NCBI RefSeq assembly: GCF_017896165.1
Contig: NZ_JAFCNB010000010.1
Location: forward strand, 1 to 64,000
Reading direction: 5' to 3'
DNA: 64,000 nucleotides
From: Microbispora oryzae
GTDB taxonomy: Bacteria; Actinomycetota; Actinomycetes; Streptosporangiales; Streptosporangiaceae
The notes below the pieces were generated by a model. It was not told the origin of the DNA. It saw only the letters and a program-made list of their open reading frames with translations, and searched no databases. Positions 39,153 to 47,469 of the stretch are shown here, piece by piece. How positions within the stretch are numbered: the first letter of the stretch is position 1; every line of letters begins with the position of its first letter. The position numbers were made by a program, and so were the translations under genes.

Positions 39153-40297
39153 CACTCCGCGAATCCCCCGTCGTCGTGCCGCCAGACCGGATTGCGCCAG
39201 GCGTGCCCGGCTCTGTCCGCGCGCCGTACGGCCGCCTCGTCGATCTCCACGCCGAGGCCGGGTCCCGTGGGGCGGGAGGCGTACCCGTCGGCGAACCGGA
39301 ACACCTCCGGATCGAGCACGTAGTCGAGCAGGTCGTCCCCCTGGTGGTAGTGGATGCCGATCGAATGCTCCTGGATGAGGAAGTTGGGGGTGGCGAAGGC
39401 GACCTGGAGGCTGGCCGCGAGCGCGAGGGGGCCGAGCGGGCAGTGCGGGGCGAACTGCGCGTCCCACACCTCGGCGAGCGCGGCGATCCTGCGGGTCTCG
39501 GAGATGCCGCCGGCGTGCGACAGGTCGGGCTGCACCACCGCGACCCCCGCTTCCAGCACGGGCCGGAAATCCCACCGCGAGTACAGCCGCTCGCCGGTGG
39601 CGATCGGGACGCCGCCGGCGGCGGTCACCACGTCGCGCAGGACCTGCGGCCGGTCGGGAAGCACGGGCTCCTCGGCGAACATGGGGTGGAACTGGGCGAT
39701 CAGCGGCAGGACGCGCCGCGCGTCCGCCGCCGTGAACCGCCCGTGGAAGTCGACGGCCACGTCGCGGTGCGGCCCGAGGAGCTCCCTGGCCAGCGCCACC
39801 CGGTCGACCACCCGGCCGATGTCGGCGGCCGTGGCGAGGGCGGGCATGCGACCGCCGGCGTTCATCTTGACGGCGGTGAAGCCGGCCTCTACGCGGGCGG
39901 CGATGCCGTCGGCGAGTTCGCCCGGCTCGTCGCCGCCGACCCAGGCGTACATGCGCACCCGGGAGCGGACCGGGCCGCCGAGCAGCACGTGGACGGGCGC
40001 GCCGTGCACCTTGCCGGCGATGTCCCACAGCGCCTGGTCCAGGCCGGCCAGGGCGCTGGAGAGCACCGGCCCGCCGCGGTAGAAACCGCCCCTGGCCATG
40101 ACCTGCCAGTGGTCCTCGACGCGCAGCGGGTCCTGCCCGACGAGGTGTTCCGCGAGCACGTGCACCGCGGCCCGGACGGCCTCGGCGCGGCCCTCCACGA
40201 CAGGCTCGCCCCAGCCGGCCACTCCCTCGTCCGTCTGCACCCGGCAGAAGAGCCACCGCGGCGGCACGAGGAACGTCTCGACACCGGTGATCTTCAC
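39149..40297 (-). CDS. dgoD: D-galactonate dehydratase
   Basis: A 382-residue enolase-superfamily (MR/MLE) enzyme that dehydrates D-galactonate to 2-keto-3-deoxygalactonate. It closely follows the pattern of Escherichia coli DgoD as I remember it: PPRWLFCRVQTDEGVAGWGE, GGFYRGGPVLSSALAGLDQA, metal ligands in VAVDFHGRF, FAEEPVL and TGERLYSRW, catalytic His in LAPHCPLGP, IGIHYHQG, and the C-terminal WRNPVWRHDDGG. ATG at 40297. This is the pathway-defining gene of the cluster. It lies 40 bp after the SDR gene and overlaps the mutarotase. Confidence 0.95.
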   Translation of the reverse strand: MKITGVETFLVPPRWLFCRVQTDEGVAGWGEPVVEGRAEAVRAAVHVLAEHLVGQDPLRVEDHWQVMARGGFYRGGPVLSSALAGLDQALWDIAGKVHGAPVHVLLGGPVRSRVRMYAWVGGDEPGELADGIAARVEAGFTAVKMNAGGRMPALATAADIGRVVDRVALARELLGPHRDVAVDFHGRFTAADARRVLPLIAQFHPMFAEEPVLPDRPQVLRDVVTAAGGVPIATGERLYSRWDFRPVLEAGVAVVQPDLSHAGGISETRRIAALAEVWDAQFAPHCPLGPLALAASLQVAFATPNFLIQEHSIGIHYHQGDDLLDYVLDPEVFRFADGYASRPTGPGLGVEIDEAAVRRADRAGHAWRNPVWRHDDGGFAEW

Positions 40298-40337
40298 CGC
40301 GGCCTCCGATCCAGGTCGCCCGCCGTGTCCCGGCCCG

Positions 40338-41069
40338 TCACGCGGAGTCCTTCATCGCGCTCCAGCCGCCGTCCACGACCAGGCAGGCCCCGGTCACGTA
40401 CGAGCTCTCCTCGCAGGCCAGGAAGGTCACCGCCGCGGCCACCTCGTCGGGGCGGCCGAACCGCGCGGCGGCGGTGCCGGCCACACTTCGACGGCGGTCC
40501 TCCTCGCCGATGCCGTTCCACGCGGGAGTGAGGATGGGCCCGGGGAGCACCGTGTTGACCCGCACCTCGGGGCCGTACTCCACGGCCAGCTGGCGGCCCA
40601 GCGAGACCAGGCCGCCCTTCGCGGCGGCGTAGGCGGGGTGGGCGGGCAGACCGGCCAGCGCGTGCACCGAAGAGCTCAGCACGACGGCGCCCCGGCTGTC
40701 CCGCAGGAGCCCGACGCAGGCGTTGACCGCCAGATACGTCGCCGTGAGGTTCACCGCGATCTGCCGGTCCCAGTCTCCCTCGGCCAGTTCGTGGGCGGGA
40801 GCCCGCACCACCACGCTGGCGTTGCTGTGCAGAACGTCCAGCCGGCCGAACTCGTCGCGCGCCGCCGCCGCGACGCGCCGCCAGGTGGCGGCGTCGGCGA
40901 CGTCGCCGCCGATCGCCAGCACGCCCGGCCGGCCGGCGTCCTGCTCGGCCACGTCGACGGCGATCACCCGCGCCTCCTCGCGCAGGAAGCGGTCCACCAC
41001 CGCGGCGCCGATGCCGGAGGCCGCGCCGGTCACCACCGCGACCTTTCCCCGCAGCAATCCACGTCCCAT
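40338..41069 (-). CDS. SDR-family oxidoreductase, probable galactose (sugar) 1-dehydrogenase
   Basis: A 243-residue classical short-chain dehydrogenase. Cofactor motif TGAASGIG, Asp at the end of the second beta strand (VIAVDVAE) favouring NAD, the NAG-type position reads SNASV, and the catalytic Ser-Tyr-Lys is SSSVHAL ... YAAAKGG. ATG at 41069 has GGGGGGA upstream. As the first gene of the De Ley-Doudoroff-like operon it most likely oxidises D-galactose to the lactone; related SDRs act on L-fucose, L-arabinose or D-gluconate, so the substrate rests on context. Confidence 0.85.
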   Translation of the reverse strand: MGRGLLRGKVAVVTGAASGIGAAVVDRFLREEARVIAVDVAEQDAGRPGVLAIGGDVADAATWRRVAAAARDEFGRLDVLHSNASVVVRAPAHELAEGDWDRQIAVNLTATYLAVNACVGLLRDSRGAVVLSSSVHALAGLPAHPAYAAAKGGLVSLGRQLAVEYGPEVRVNTVLPGPILTPAWNGIGEEDRRRSVAGTAAARFGRPDEVAAAVTFLACEESSYVTGACLVVDGGWSAMKDSA

Positions 41070-41207
41070 GATCTATGTCCCCCCGATGGTGCGAAGCCCG
41101 TCCCTGTGGACGGCCTCCACGGTCGGCCGGGCTCGTGCGTCGTCGTTCATCGCGATCAGTCAACCGGCTGGGACGGCCGCGGGGAATGTCCGAAGCTCGG
41201 GACTACC

Positions 41208-41237
41208 TGGACGATCCGATGGTGTGTGCCATACTGT
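41208..41237 (+). promoter_or_regulatory. Promoter for the AraC-family gene
   Basis: TGGACG (41208-41213), 18-bp spacer, TACTGT (41232-41237), 4 nt before the ATG at 41242. The divergent SDR promoter must lie in 41070-41207, which also holds CCGTCC-CTGT-GGACGG near 41098-41113. Confidence 0.45.
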
Positions 41238-41241
41238 GCCG

Positions 41242-42105
41242 ATGCCGATAGAGGAGGGTTTCCGCAATCAGCGGCTGACCGTCGTCCCGCGCCGCGTCCT
41301 CGCCGACGCGCAGTCGCGCCCGGTGACCAGGCGTCTGGTGGTGACCGACTGCGGCTACTACCCCAACGCCACAGATCACCTGATGAACAGGCCAAACGGC
41401 ACCGAGGAGACCATTCTCATCGTGTGTGTGACCGGTTCGGGGTGGGCGGAGGTCGACGGCGTCCAGCACCGCGTGGGGCCGAGCGCGGCCCTGGTGATCC
41501 CTCGCGGCGCCCCACACTCCTACGGCGCGTCCGCCGACACACCCTGGACGATCTGGTGGTGTCACTTGCGCGGCGGTGACCTACCCGAGCTGATCCGTGA
41601 GATCGGGGCGAGCCCGGCCCGGCCGATGATCCAGATCCGGAGACCCGACCGGGCGATCGCGCTGCTCGACGAGATCGTCACCATCCTGGAGCGCGACCAC
41701 TCGCCGGCGAGCCTCATGGGGGCGGCGGGCGCGGCGTGGAAACTCCTCACCCAGATCGTGGTCGACCGCGCCATGCCCGCGCCGGGCGACCCGCTGCAGC
41801 GCGCCATGGCCTACCTGGCCGAGCGGCTGGACAGCACCGTGCGGGTCTCCGAACTGGCGGCACTGGTGGGCGTCTCGCCGTCCCACCTCAGCGCGCTGTT
41901 CCGCCGGGCGACCGGCGGCGGGGTGCTCGCGCATCACACGGCCCTGCGGATGGCGCAGGCCCGCAACCTCCTCGACACGACCGACGCGACCGTGGCCAGC
42001 ATCGCCCACGAGGTCGGCTACCAGGACCCGTTCTACTTCTCCCGCCACTTCAAGCGGATGCACGAGGCCAGCCCCACCGACTACCGCAACCGCGCCAAGG
42101 GGTGA
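41242..42105 (+). CDS. AraC-family transcriptional regulator of the galactose locus
   Basis: A 287-residue regulator. An N-terminal cupin-like sugar-sensing domain (LVVTDCGYYPNATDH, ALVIPRGAPHSYG, WTIWWCHLRG) is followed by a two-part AraC helix-turn-helix (~185-280: VRVSELAALVGVSPSHLSALFRRATG and VASIAHEVGYQDPFYFSRHFKRMHEASPTDYR). This sensor type is common in AraC regulators of galactoside and xyloside genes. The ATG at 41242 starts the sensor domain; upstream frames are antisense to the SDR gene. It lies between the two galactose operons, divergent from one and convergent with the other, and is their likely activator. Confidence 0.92.
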   Translation: MPIEEGFRNQRLTVVPRRVLADAQSRPVTRRLVVTDCGYYPNATDHLMNRPNGTEETILIVCVTGSGWAEVDGVQHRVGPSAALVIPRGAPHSYGASADTPWTIWWCHLRGGDLPELIREIGASPARPMIQIRRPDRAIALLDEIVTILERDHSPASLMGAAGAAWKLLTQIVVDRAMPAPGDPLQRAMAYLAERLDSTVRVSELAALVGVSPSHLSALFRRATGGGVLAHHTALRMAQARNLLDTTDATVASIAHEVGYQDPFYFSRHFKRMHEASPTDYRNRAKG

Positions 42106-42132
42106 CCCGGGCACGTCCGCCGGCCCGGGTCA
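42103..42132. terminator. Bidirectional terminator at the AraC stop codon
   Basis: Perfect 10-bp stem TGACCCGGGC / GCCCGGGTCA with 10-nt loop; the TGA stop is part of the stem. It is followed by three copies of a GTCACGCGGCC-type repeat (about 42145-42184), running into the end of the GH36 gene. Confidence 0.65.
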
Positions 42133-42175
42133 CAGCCGGTGGTGCAGCCCGTCACGCGGCCCGTCACGCGGCCGG

Positions 42176-44383
42176 TCACGCGGCCGGCGGCGGGCTGACG
42201 GCGCGCAGCAGCACCGACCGGTCCACGTCGAGCGACGGCGCCTCGACGCCCGCGAGCCGCAGCACCCGTCCCGGCAGGATCACCCCGTCGCGCTGCCACG
42301 GCGGAAGCATCGCGCCCGGCGCGGGCGGCGACCCGGGATGCACGGCGTGGACGGCGTAGAGGCGCTCGTCGTCGAGCCCCGGCAGCCGGATACGCCCGGG
42401 AGGCCACGTCGAGGGCCGTTCGACGACGCTGAACGCGTAGAGCGCCTCACTCCGGTCGGCCGCGACGACGCCCTCCAGGCGCAGGGCCGAGTCGGCGAGG
42501 TCGGCGTGCACGACCTCTCCCGAGTGCAGCAGAGCCCGGTTCTCCTTGTGGAACGCCACCCACCGCGCGAGCCCCGCCAGGGTCTCGTCGTCGGCGGTCA
42601 GCAGGTCGACCTCGACGCCCAGGTGGCCCCACAGCGCCTTCTCCGCCCGATAGTCGAGCGGATGAACGCGGTGGGTCGTGTGCGACTCCGCGGCGCCGAT
42701 GTGGGTGCCCTGCATCTCAGGGGGCACCAGGAGGCCGGTCCACCGCTGGATCTCCAGGCGCTCGTGCGGGTCGTTGCAGTCGCTCGGCCAGATCCGGTCG
42801 GCGAACTCCAGCACGCCGAGGTCGGCACGCCCGCCGCCGCTGGCGCACGACTCGATCTCCAGCCCCGGATGCGCGGCCTTGAGGGCGGCCATCAGCCGGT
42901 AGACCTGCTCGACCTGCCGGCGCACTCCAGGCCGTCCATCGGGGCCGTGCCCGGCGTCGAGCAGATACCGGTTGTGGTCCCACTTGATGTAGGCGATGCC
43001 GAGCGATCCGACCAGGGCGCTCATCCGCTCGAAGACGTGAGCGTAGGCGCCGGGGTGGCCCAGGTCGAGGACATGCTGGTAGCGGGACGGGAGCCCGGGT
43101 CCGTGCCCGGCGGCGAAGATCCATTCCGGGTGGGCGCGGGCCAGTTCGGAGTCGAGGTTGACCATCTCCGGCTCGAACCAGAGCCCGAAGTCCATGCCGA
43201 GCTCCCGCACGCGGGCGACCAGCGGTTCCAGACCGCCGGGCCATACGGCGGGGTCGACCGTCCAGTCGCCCAGCGAGCTGGTGTCGTCTCTCCGGCCCAG
43301 GAACCAGCCGTCGTCCAGGACGAACCGCTCGGCCCCGATCCGCGCGCCGCGTTCGGCGAGCGCGGTCAAGGTGTCCAGGTCGTGCCGGAAGTAGACCGCC
43401 TCCCAGGTGTTCAACACGACGGGGCGGGGCGATCGGGGATGTTCCGGCCGCGACCGCAGGTGCCGATGGAAGCGTGCGGCGAGCTCGTCCAGCCCGACGC
43501 CCCATGACCCGTACTGCCACGGGCTCCGGTACGACTCGCCCTGGCCGAGCACGACCTCCTCGGCGAGCAGCGCCTCCCCCGCCGCGAGGTGCCGGGTGCC
43601 CGCCGGGGTCCGCTCGGCGGTGAGCACCTGGTTGCCGCTCCAAGCCAGATGCGTCGCCCACACCTGCCCGTGCCGGAACCCGAACCCCTCCTCTCCGGCG
43701 ACCAGCAGCAGCGTGTGTTCGAGCCCGGGCTTGCCGCCGCGCGAGGCCCGCACCCACTCCCCCACGTGGAACGGCCGCCGCTGGGGCACGCGTTCGAGCG
43801 CCCAGCGGCCGGTCAGGTCGAGGATCTCCGTGGCCTCCGGCGGCACGGGCAGGGCGAGCTCCACGCCGTTGACGCGGTACGGCGTGGCGCCGTCGTTCCG
43901 TACGCGTATCCGCTGGCGCACGAGCCCGCTCGCGGCGAGCACCTGGATCTCGATCTCGGCGGCCAGTTCGTACTCCGGGTCGCGGGCGGCGCAGCGCAGT
44001 ACGGGCCCGCCGTCCGCGACGGCGTCGAGGTGGTACGCCGCGTGCCGGAACCTGGGAGCCCAGCGGCGGCCGTCGCCGTCGCCGGTGAGTCCCGGCCGTC
44101 CGAGCCAGCCCTCCGCGAGCTGTGGAAGGACCGGCACGGGCTGGGGGTAGGTGACCACGCTGTCGCCGACGGCGGGCAGCGCGGCCCGCCGCAGGTCGGC
44201 GAGCGCCACATCGGTGAGCGCGCCGAGGTCCGGTCCCCAGTAGAGAACGCGCGGCAGCCTGCGGTCGTCGACGGCGACGACGAGGCCGGTGCCTCCCGCG
44301 CGCAGGTGAACCGGCACAGGCCGGCCGTCGTTCGTCACCGATTCGTCCACGGTTATCTCCGTCATGCCCGTCATGCCCGTCAT
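42176..44383 (-). CDS. GH36-family alpha-galactosidase (cytosolic)
   Basis: A 735-residue enzyme without signal peptide. It has an N-terminal beta-sandwich (~1-300) and a TIM barrel with FVLDDGWFLGRRDD, GLWFEPEMVN, catalytic nucleophile Asp in IKWDHNRYL and acid/base Asp in RIWPSDCND, plus ESCASGGGRADLG. This is the GH36 pattern for terminal alpha-1,6-galactose (melibiose, raffinose type). Three in-frame ATGs (44383, 44374, 44365) precede the body; the first overlaps the permease stop (ATGA), but the second has better spacing from AAAGGA. It is the last gene of the uptake operon. Confidence 0.94.
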   Translation of the reverse strand: MTGMTGMTEITVDESVTNDGRPVPVHLRAGGTGLVVAVDDRRLPRVLYWGPDLGALTDVALADLRRAALPAVGDSVVTYPQPVPVLPQLAEGWLGRPGLTGDGDGRRWAPRFRHAAYHLDAVADGGPVLRCAARDPEYELAAEIEIQVLAASGLVRQRIRVRNDGATPYRVNGVELALPVPPEATEILDLTGRWALERVPQRRPFHVGEWVRASRGGKPGLEHTLLLVAGEEGFGFRHGQVWATHLAWSGNQVLTAERTPAGTRHLAAGEALLAEEVVLGQGESYRSPWQYGSWGVGLDELAARFHRHLRSRPEHPRSPRPVVLNTWEAVYFRHDLDTLTALAERGARIGAERFVLDDGWFLGRRDDTSSLGDWTVDPAVWPGGLEPLVARVRELGMDFGLWFEPEMVNLDSELARAHPEWIFAAGHGPGLPSRYQHVLDLGHPGAYAHVFERMSALVGSLGIAYIKWDHNRYLLDAGHGPDGRPGVRRQVEQVYRLMAALKAAHPGLEIESCASGGGRADLGVLEFADRIWPSDCNDPHERLEIQRWTGLLVPPEMQGTHIGAAESHTTHRVHPLDYRAEKALWGHLGVEVDLLTADDETLAGLARWVAFHKENRALLHSGEVVHADLADSALRLEGVVAADRSEALYAFSVVERPSTWPPGRIRLPGLDDERLYAVHAVHPGSPPAPGAMLPPWQRDGVILPGRVLRLAGVEAPSLDVDRSVLLRAVSPPPAA

Positions 44384-45243
44384 CCTTTGAGTCCGCTGCT
44401 CGTGATGCCCGCGAAGAACTGCCGTTGCAGCACCAGGAAAACGATCACGAGCGGGATCGAGCACACGAACGCGCCGGCCATGAGGGTCGGGTAGTCCGTG
44501 CCGAACTGCCCCTGCAGGCCCGCCAGCCCGACCGGCAGCGGCCGGTTCTCCCCCGAGGGCGAGACGATGAGCGGCCAGAGCAGGTCGTTCCACGAATACA
44601 GGCCGGTCAGCACGGCGAGCGCGGCGAGCGTCGGCCTGGCCATCGGCAGCATGACGTGCCAGAAGACCTGGAAGGGGTTGGCGCCGTCCAGCCGCGCGGC
44701 CTCCTCGTAGTCCTTGGGCATCGTCCGGAACGCCTGCCGCATCAGGAACGTGCCGAACGCGGAGAACAGGCCGGGAATCGCCAGCGCCGGCAGCGTGTCC
44801 AGCAGTTTCAGACCGCGGATCAGCTCGTACTGGCCGATCAGGAAGAGCTGGCTCGGCACCATCAGCATGAGGACGAACAGGCCGAACAGCGGCTCACGCC
44901 CCCGGAAGGGGATGCGGGCGAAGGCGTACCCGGCGAGCGAGGCGATCGCCAGCTGGCCGGCGACCCGCAGCACCAGAGCGCCCGCCGAGACGCCGAACAT
45001 CGACCAGAACGGCACGGTCGAGAAGAACGTCTCGAACGCGTGCGGGCTGAAGGTCTCCGGCAGGACCGTCGGCGGAAACCTGGTCGCCTCGGCGGTCGTC
45101 TTGAACATGGTGAGGATCTGCCAGACGAACGGCACCACCATGACGACCGCCGCGACGATGAGAAGCACGTGGATCGGCCAGCGCGTGACCGGCCCGACGC
45201 GGCGGCCGGGACGCCGTCGGGCACGTGCGGCGGGCTCAGCCAT
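44380..45243 (-). CDS. Carbohydrate ABC transporter permease (MalG-type)
   Basis: A 287-residue inner-membrane subunit with six helices; the first follows a basic tail (ARRRPGRRVGPVTRWPIHVLLIVAAVVM). The EAA coupling motif is EEAARLDGANPFQVFWHVMLPMARP (~188-212). The C-terminus QRQFFAGITSSGLKG is typical of MalG-type permeases. It overlaps the MalF-type gene by 8 nt and the GH36 gene by 4 nt. No ATPase is in the operon; such actinomycete importers commonly share the MsiK ATPase encoded elsewhere. Confidence 0.95.
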   Translation of the reverse strand: MAEPAARARRRPGRRVGPVTRWPIHVLLIVAAVVMVVPFVWQILTMFKTTAEATRFPPTVLPETFSPHAFETFFSTVPFWSMFGVSAGALVLRVAGQLAIASLAGYAFARIPFRGREPLFGLFVLMLMVPSQLFLIGQYELIRGLKLLDTLPALAIPGLFSAFGTFLMRQAFRTMPKDYEEAARLDGANPFQVFWHVMLPMARPTLAALAVLTGLYSWNDLLWPLIVSPSGENRPLPVGLAGLQGQFGTDYPTLMAGAFVCSIPLVIVFLVLQRQFFAGITSSGLKG

Positions 45244-46165
45244 AGAACACCCACGATCGTTGGAGCCGGAACTGCAGGGCCGTGGCCAGCATGATCACGA
45301 GGAGTAGCACGATCGCGATCGCGGCGCCGTAACCCTGGTGGAACTGGACGAACGCCTTCTCGTAGAAGAGGTAGACGATCGTCTTCGAGTCGGCGAGCGC
45401 CGTGTTGTTCACCCCGCGCAGCATGACGAAGATCAGGTCGAACATCTGCAGGGCGGCGATCACGCTGAGGGTCGTCACGAAGAAGATGCTCGGGGTGAGC
45501 AGCGGCACGGTGATGTGGACGAACTGGCGGACGCGGCCGGCGCCGTCGAGGGCGGAGGCCTCGTAGAGGTCCTTGGGGATGGCCCGCAACCCGGCACCCA
45601 AGATGATCATGTTGATGCCGAGGCTCATCCAGAGGCCGACGACGCCGAACGCGTAGATCGTGAACCGGGGGTCGGCCACCCAGAACTGCCCGGACACGCC
45701 GAACCACGACAACACGGTGTTCAGCAGCCCGAAGTCGCCGTTGTAGACGAACCGCCAGACCATGCCGACGGCGACCGGCAAGGTGACCACCGGGAGGAAG
45801 AAGAGCACCCGGTAGATCGCACGGCCCCGGCCGGCCTGCTCGATCAGAGCGGCCAGCACCACGGCGAGGGGGACGCCGAGCAGGATGATCACGGTGTAGA
45901 GGGCGGAGTTGCCGAACGCCTTCCAGAACTCCTCGTCGTGCAGCAGGGCCGTGTAGTTGTCCATCCCGACGAAGGTCGCGGGCCCGAACGCCGGGACGTC
46001 CTCGAAGCTCTTCAGGAAGGTGGACAGGAACGGCCACACGTAGAGGGCGGCCAGGCCGAGCACCGCGGGGGCGACGAACACGGCCGCCCACCAGCCGCTT
46101 GGTTCGCTGGCGCCCGCGCGGCGGCCGGCCGGCCGCCGCGCGGGCGGAGTCGTCGGGGACGTCAT
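45236..46165 (-). CDS. Carbohydrate ABC transporter permease (MalF-type)
   Basis: A 309-residue subunit with six helices (first AAVFVAPAVLGLAALYVWPF). Its EAA motif is YEASALDGAGRVRQFVHITVPLLTP. The partner of the MalG-type permease in the same operon, together forming the membrane channel for an imported oligosaccharide. ATG at 46165 overlaps the solute-binding protein stop (ATGA). Confidence 0.95.
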   Translation of the reverse strand: MTSPTTPPARRPAGRRAGASEPSGWWAAVFVAPAVLGLAALYVWPFLSTFLKSFEDVPAFGPATFVGMDNYTALLHDEEFWKAFGNSALYTVIILLGVPLAVVLAALIEQAGRGRAIYRVLFFLPVVTLPVAVGMVWRFVYNGDFGLLNTVLSWFGVSGQFWVADPRFTIYAFGVVGLWMSLGINMIILGAGLRAIPKDLYEASALDGAGRVRQFVHITVPLLTPSIFFVTTLSVIAALQMFDLIFVMLRGVNNTALADSKTIVYLFYEKAFVQFHQGYGAAIAIVLLLVIMLATALQFRLQRSWVFYG

Positions 46166-47421
46166 TTCTCCGCGAGCACCTTGTCCACCGCGTCCTGGTA
46201 TTCCTTGGCCGCCTGTTCCACCGGCTTCTCACCGTTCCACGCGGGCGTGAGGTACTGGGCGGCGAGGCCCTGCCACTCGGAGGCGTTGCCGGCGACCGGG
46301 AGCGGCACGCTGTAGTCGACGGCGTCGATGAAGACCTGCAGGTGGAACTCGGGCATCGCCTTCAGCCACGGCTCCTGGGTGCCCTTGTAGGCGGGCAGTA
46401 CGGTGCCGGTGGCCGCCTGGATCTCGGCGGCCCGGGTGCCGCCGAGGAAGGCCAGGAACTTCTTCAGCTCCTCAGGGTGCTTGCTGCCCGCGTACCCGGC
46501 GTTGCCGATGCCGCTGGTGACCGTGGCGCGCTTCACGCCCTGGGGCAGCGGCGCGACGTCGATCTTGCCCTGCAGGTCGGGGTTCTTGTGGAAGCGCAGC
46601 GCCCAGTAGGCGCCGGAGAAGTACATGGCGACCTTCTGGTTCTCGAACATCGAGACGGCTTCGGTGTCCGACAACTGCTTCAGCGTCGGCGAGACGCCGG
46701 CCGCCTGCAGGTCGGTCCAGAACTTCAGACCGGCGACGCCGGCCGGGCTCGCGAAGTCGGACGCGGTGCCCTGGGAGTCGACGATCTGCCCGCCGGCCTG
46801 GAGGATCGTGTTGTAGTAGCCGCCCTGCGGGTCGATCGGCGCCGCGATGCCCCACACGCCCTTGGCCTTGTCGGTGAGCTTCCTCGCGGCGTCCTGCACG
46901 TTCTTCCAGGTCCAGGTGTCGTCGGGGTAGGCGACCTTGGCGGCGTCGAACAGCGCCTTGTTGTACCAGATGCCGTTGGTGTCGAAGTCCTTGGGCAGCG
47001 CGAAGATCTTGCCCTCGTAGGTGTAGGAGTCGGACACGGCCTTGGGATAGACGCTCATGTCGATCCCGGCGGCCTTCACCGTGCCGGACAGGTCGATGAG
47101 CTGACCGCCCTTCGCGTACTCGCGGAAGTGGTCGGCGAGCATCCAGAACGCGTCGGGCGCGGTGCCGCCCGCGGCGCCGACCTGGAGCGTCGACCAGTAC
47201 TCCGTCCACGGCAGCGTCTGGATCTTGATGTCGATGTTCGGGTTGGCCTTCTCGAACTCCGCCGCGATCTGTTCCATCGCCGGAGACTGATCCTCGCTCC
47301 AGTTGGCGTAGGTGAGGGTGATCTTCTCCGTCGGCGGGGCGCCGGACCCGCCACCCGAGCAGGCGGTGAGGAGTGCCGTCGCCGCGGCCAGCGCCGCGGC
47401 GGCCGTCCACTTGCTTTTCAT
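46162..47421 (-). CDS. Sugar-binding lipoprotein of ABC transporter
   Basis: A 419-residue extracellular solute-binding protein (family 1). The N-terminus MKSKWTAAAALAAATALLTAC has a lipobox, so mature protein is lipid-anchored at the Cys. Conserved landmarks: ITLTYANWSEDQSPAMEQIAAEFEKANPN, ALPKDFDTNGIWYNKALFD, VAMYFSGAYW and a Trp-rich binding cleft (TLPWTEYW, DDTWTWKN). Given two alpha-galactosidases in the same operon, an alpha-galactoside such as melibiose, raffinose or a galactomannan fragment is the likely ligand. Confidence 0.93.
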   Translation of the reverse strand: MKSKWTAAAALAAATALLTACSGGGSGAPPTEKITLTYANWSEDQSPAMEQIAAEFEKANPNIDIKIQTLPWTEYWSTLQVGAAGGTAPDAFWMLADHFREYAKGGQLIDLSGTVKAAGIDMSVYPKAVSDSYTYEGKIFALPKDFDTNGIWYNKALFDAAKVAYPDDTWTWKNVQDAARKLTDKAKGVWGIAAPIDPQGGYYNTILQAGGQIVDSQGTASDFASPAGVAGLKFWTDLQAAGVSPTLKQLSDTEAVSMFENQKVAMYFSGAYWALRFHKNPDLQGKIDVAPLPQGVKRATVTSGIGNAGYAGSKHPEELKKFLAFLGGTRAAEIQAATGTVLPAYKGTQEPWLKAMPEFHLQVFIDAVDYSVPLPVAGNASEWQGLAAQYLTPAWNGEKPVEQAAKEYQDAVDKVLAEK

Positions 47422-47469
47422 GGTGTTCCTCTGATCGTGCTGCGCGCCGGTCGCGGTGACCGGCGCGGG

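Noticed and set aside
38009-40531. 840-codon plus-strand open frame across the galactose operon
   Set aside because: It is antisense to the aldolase, mutarotase and DgoD genes, is Arg/Pro/Gly-rich with no domain, and reflects third-position GC bias.
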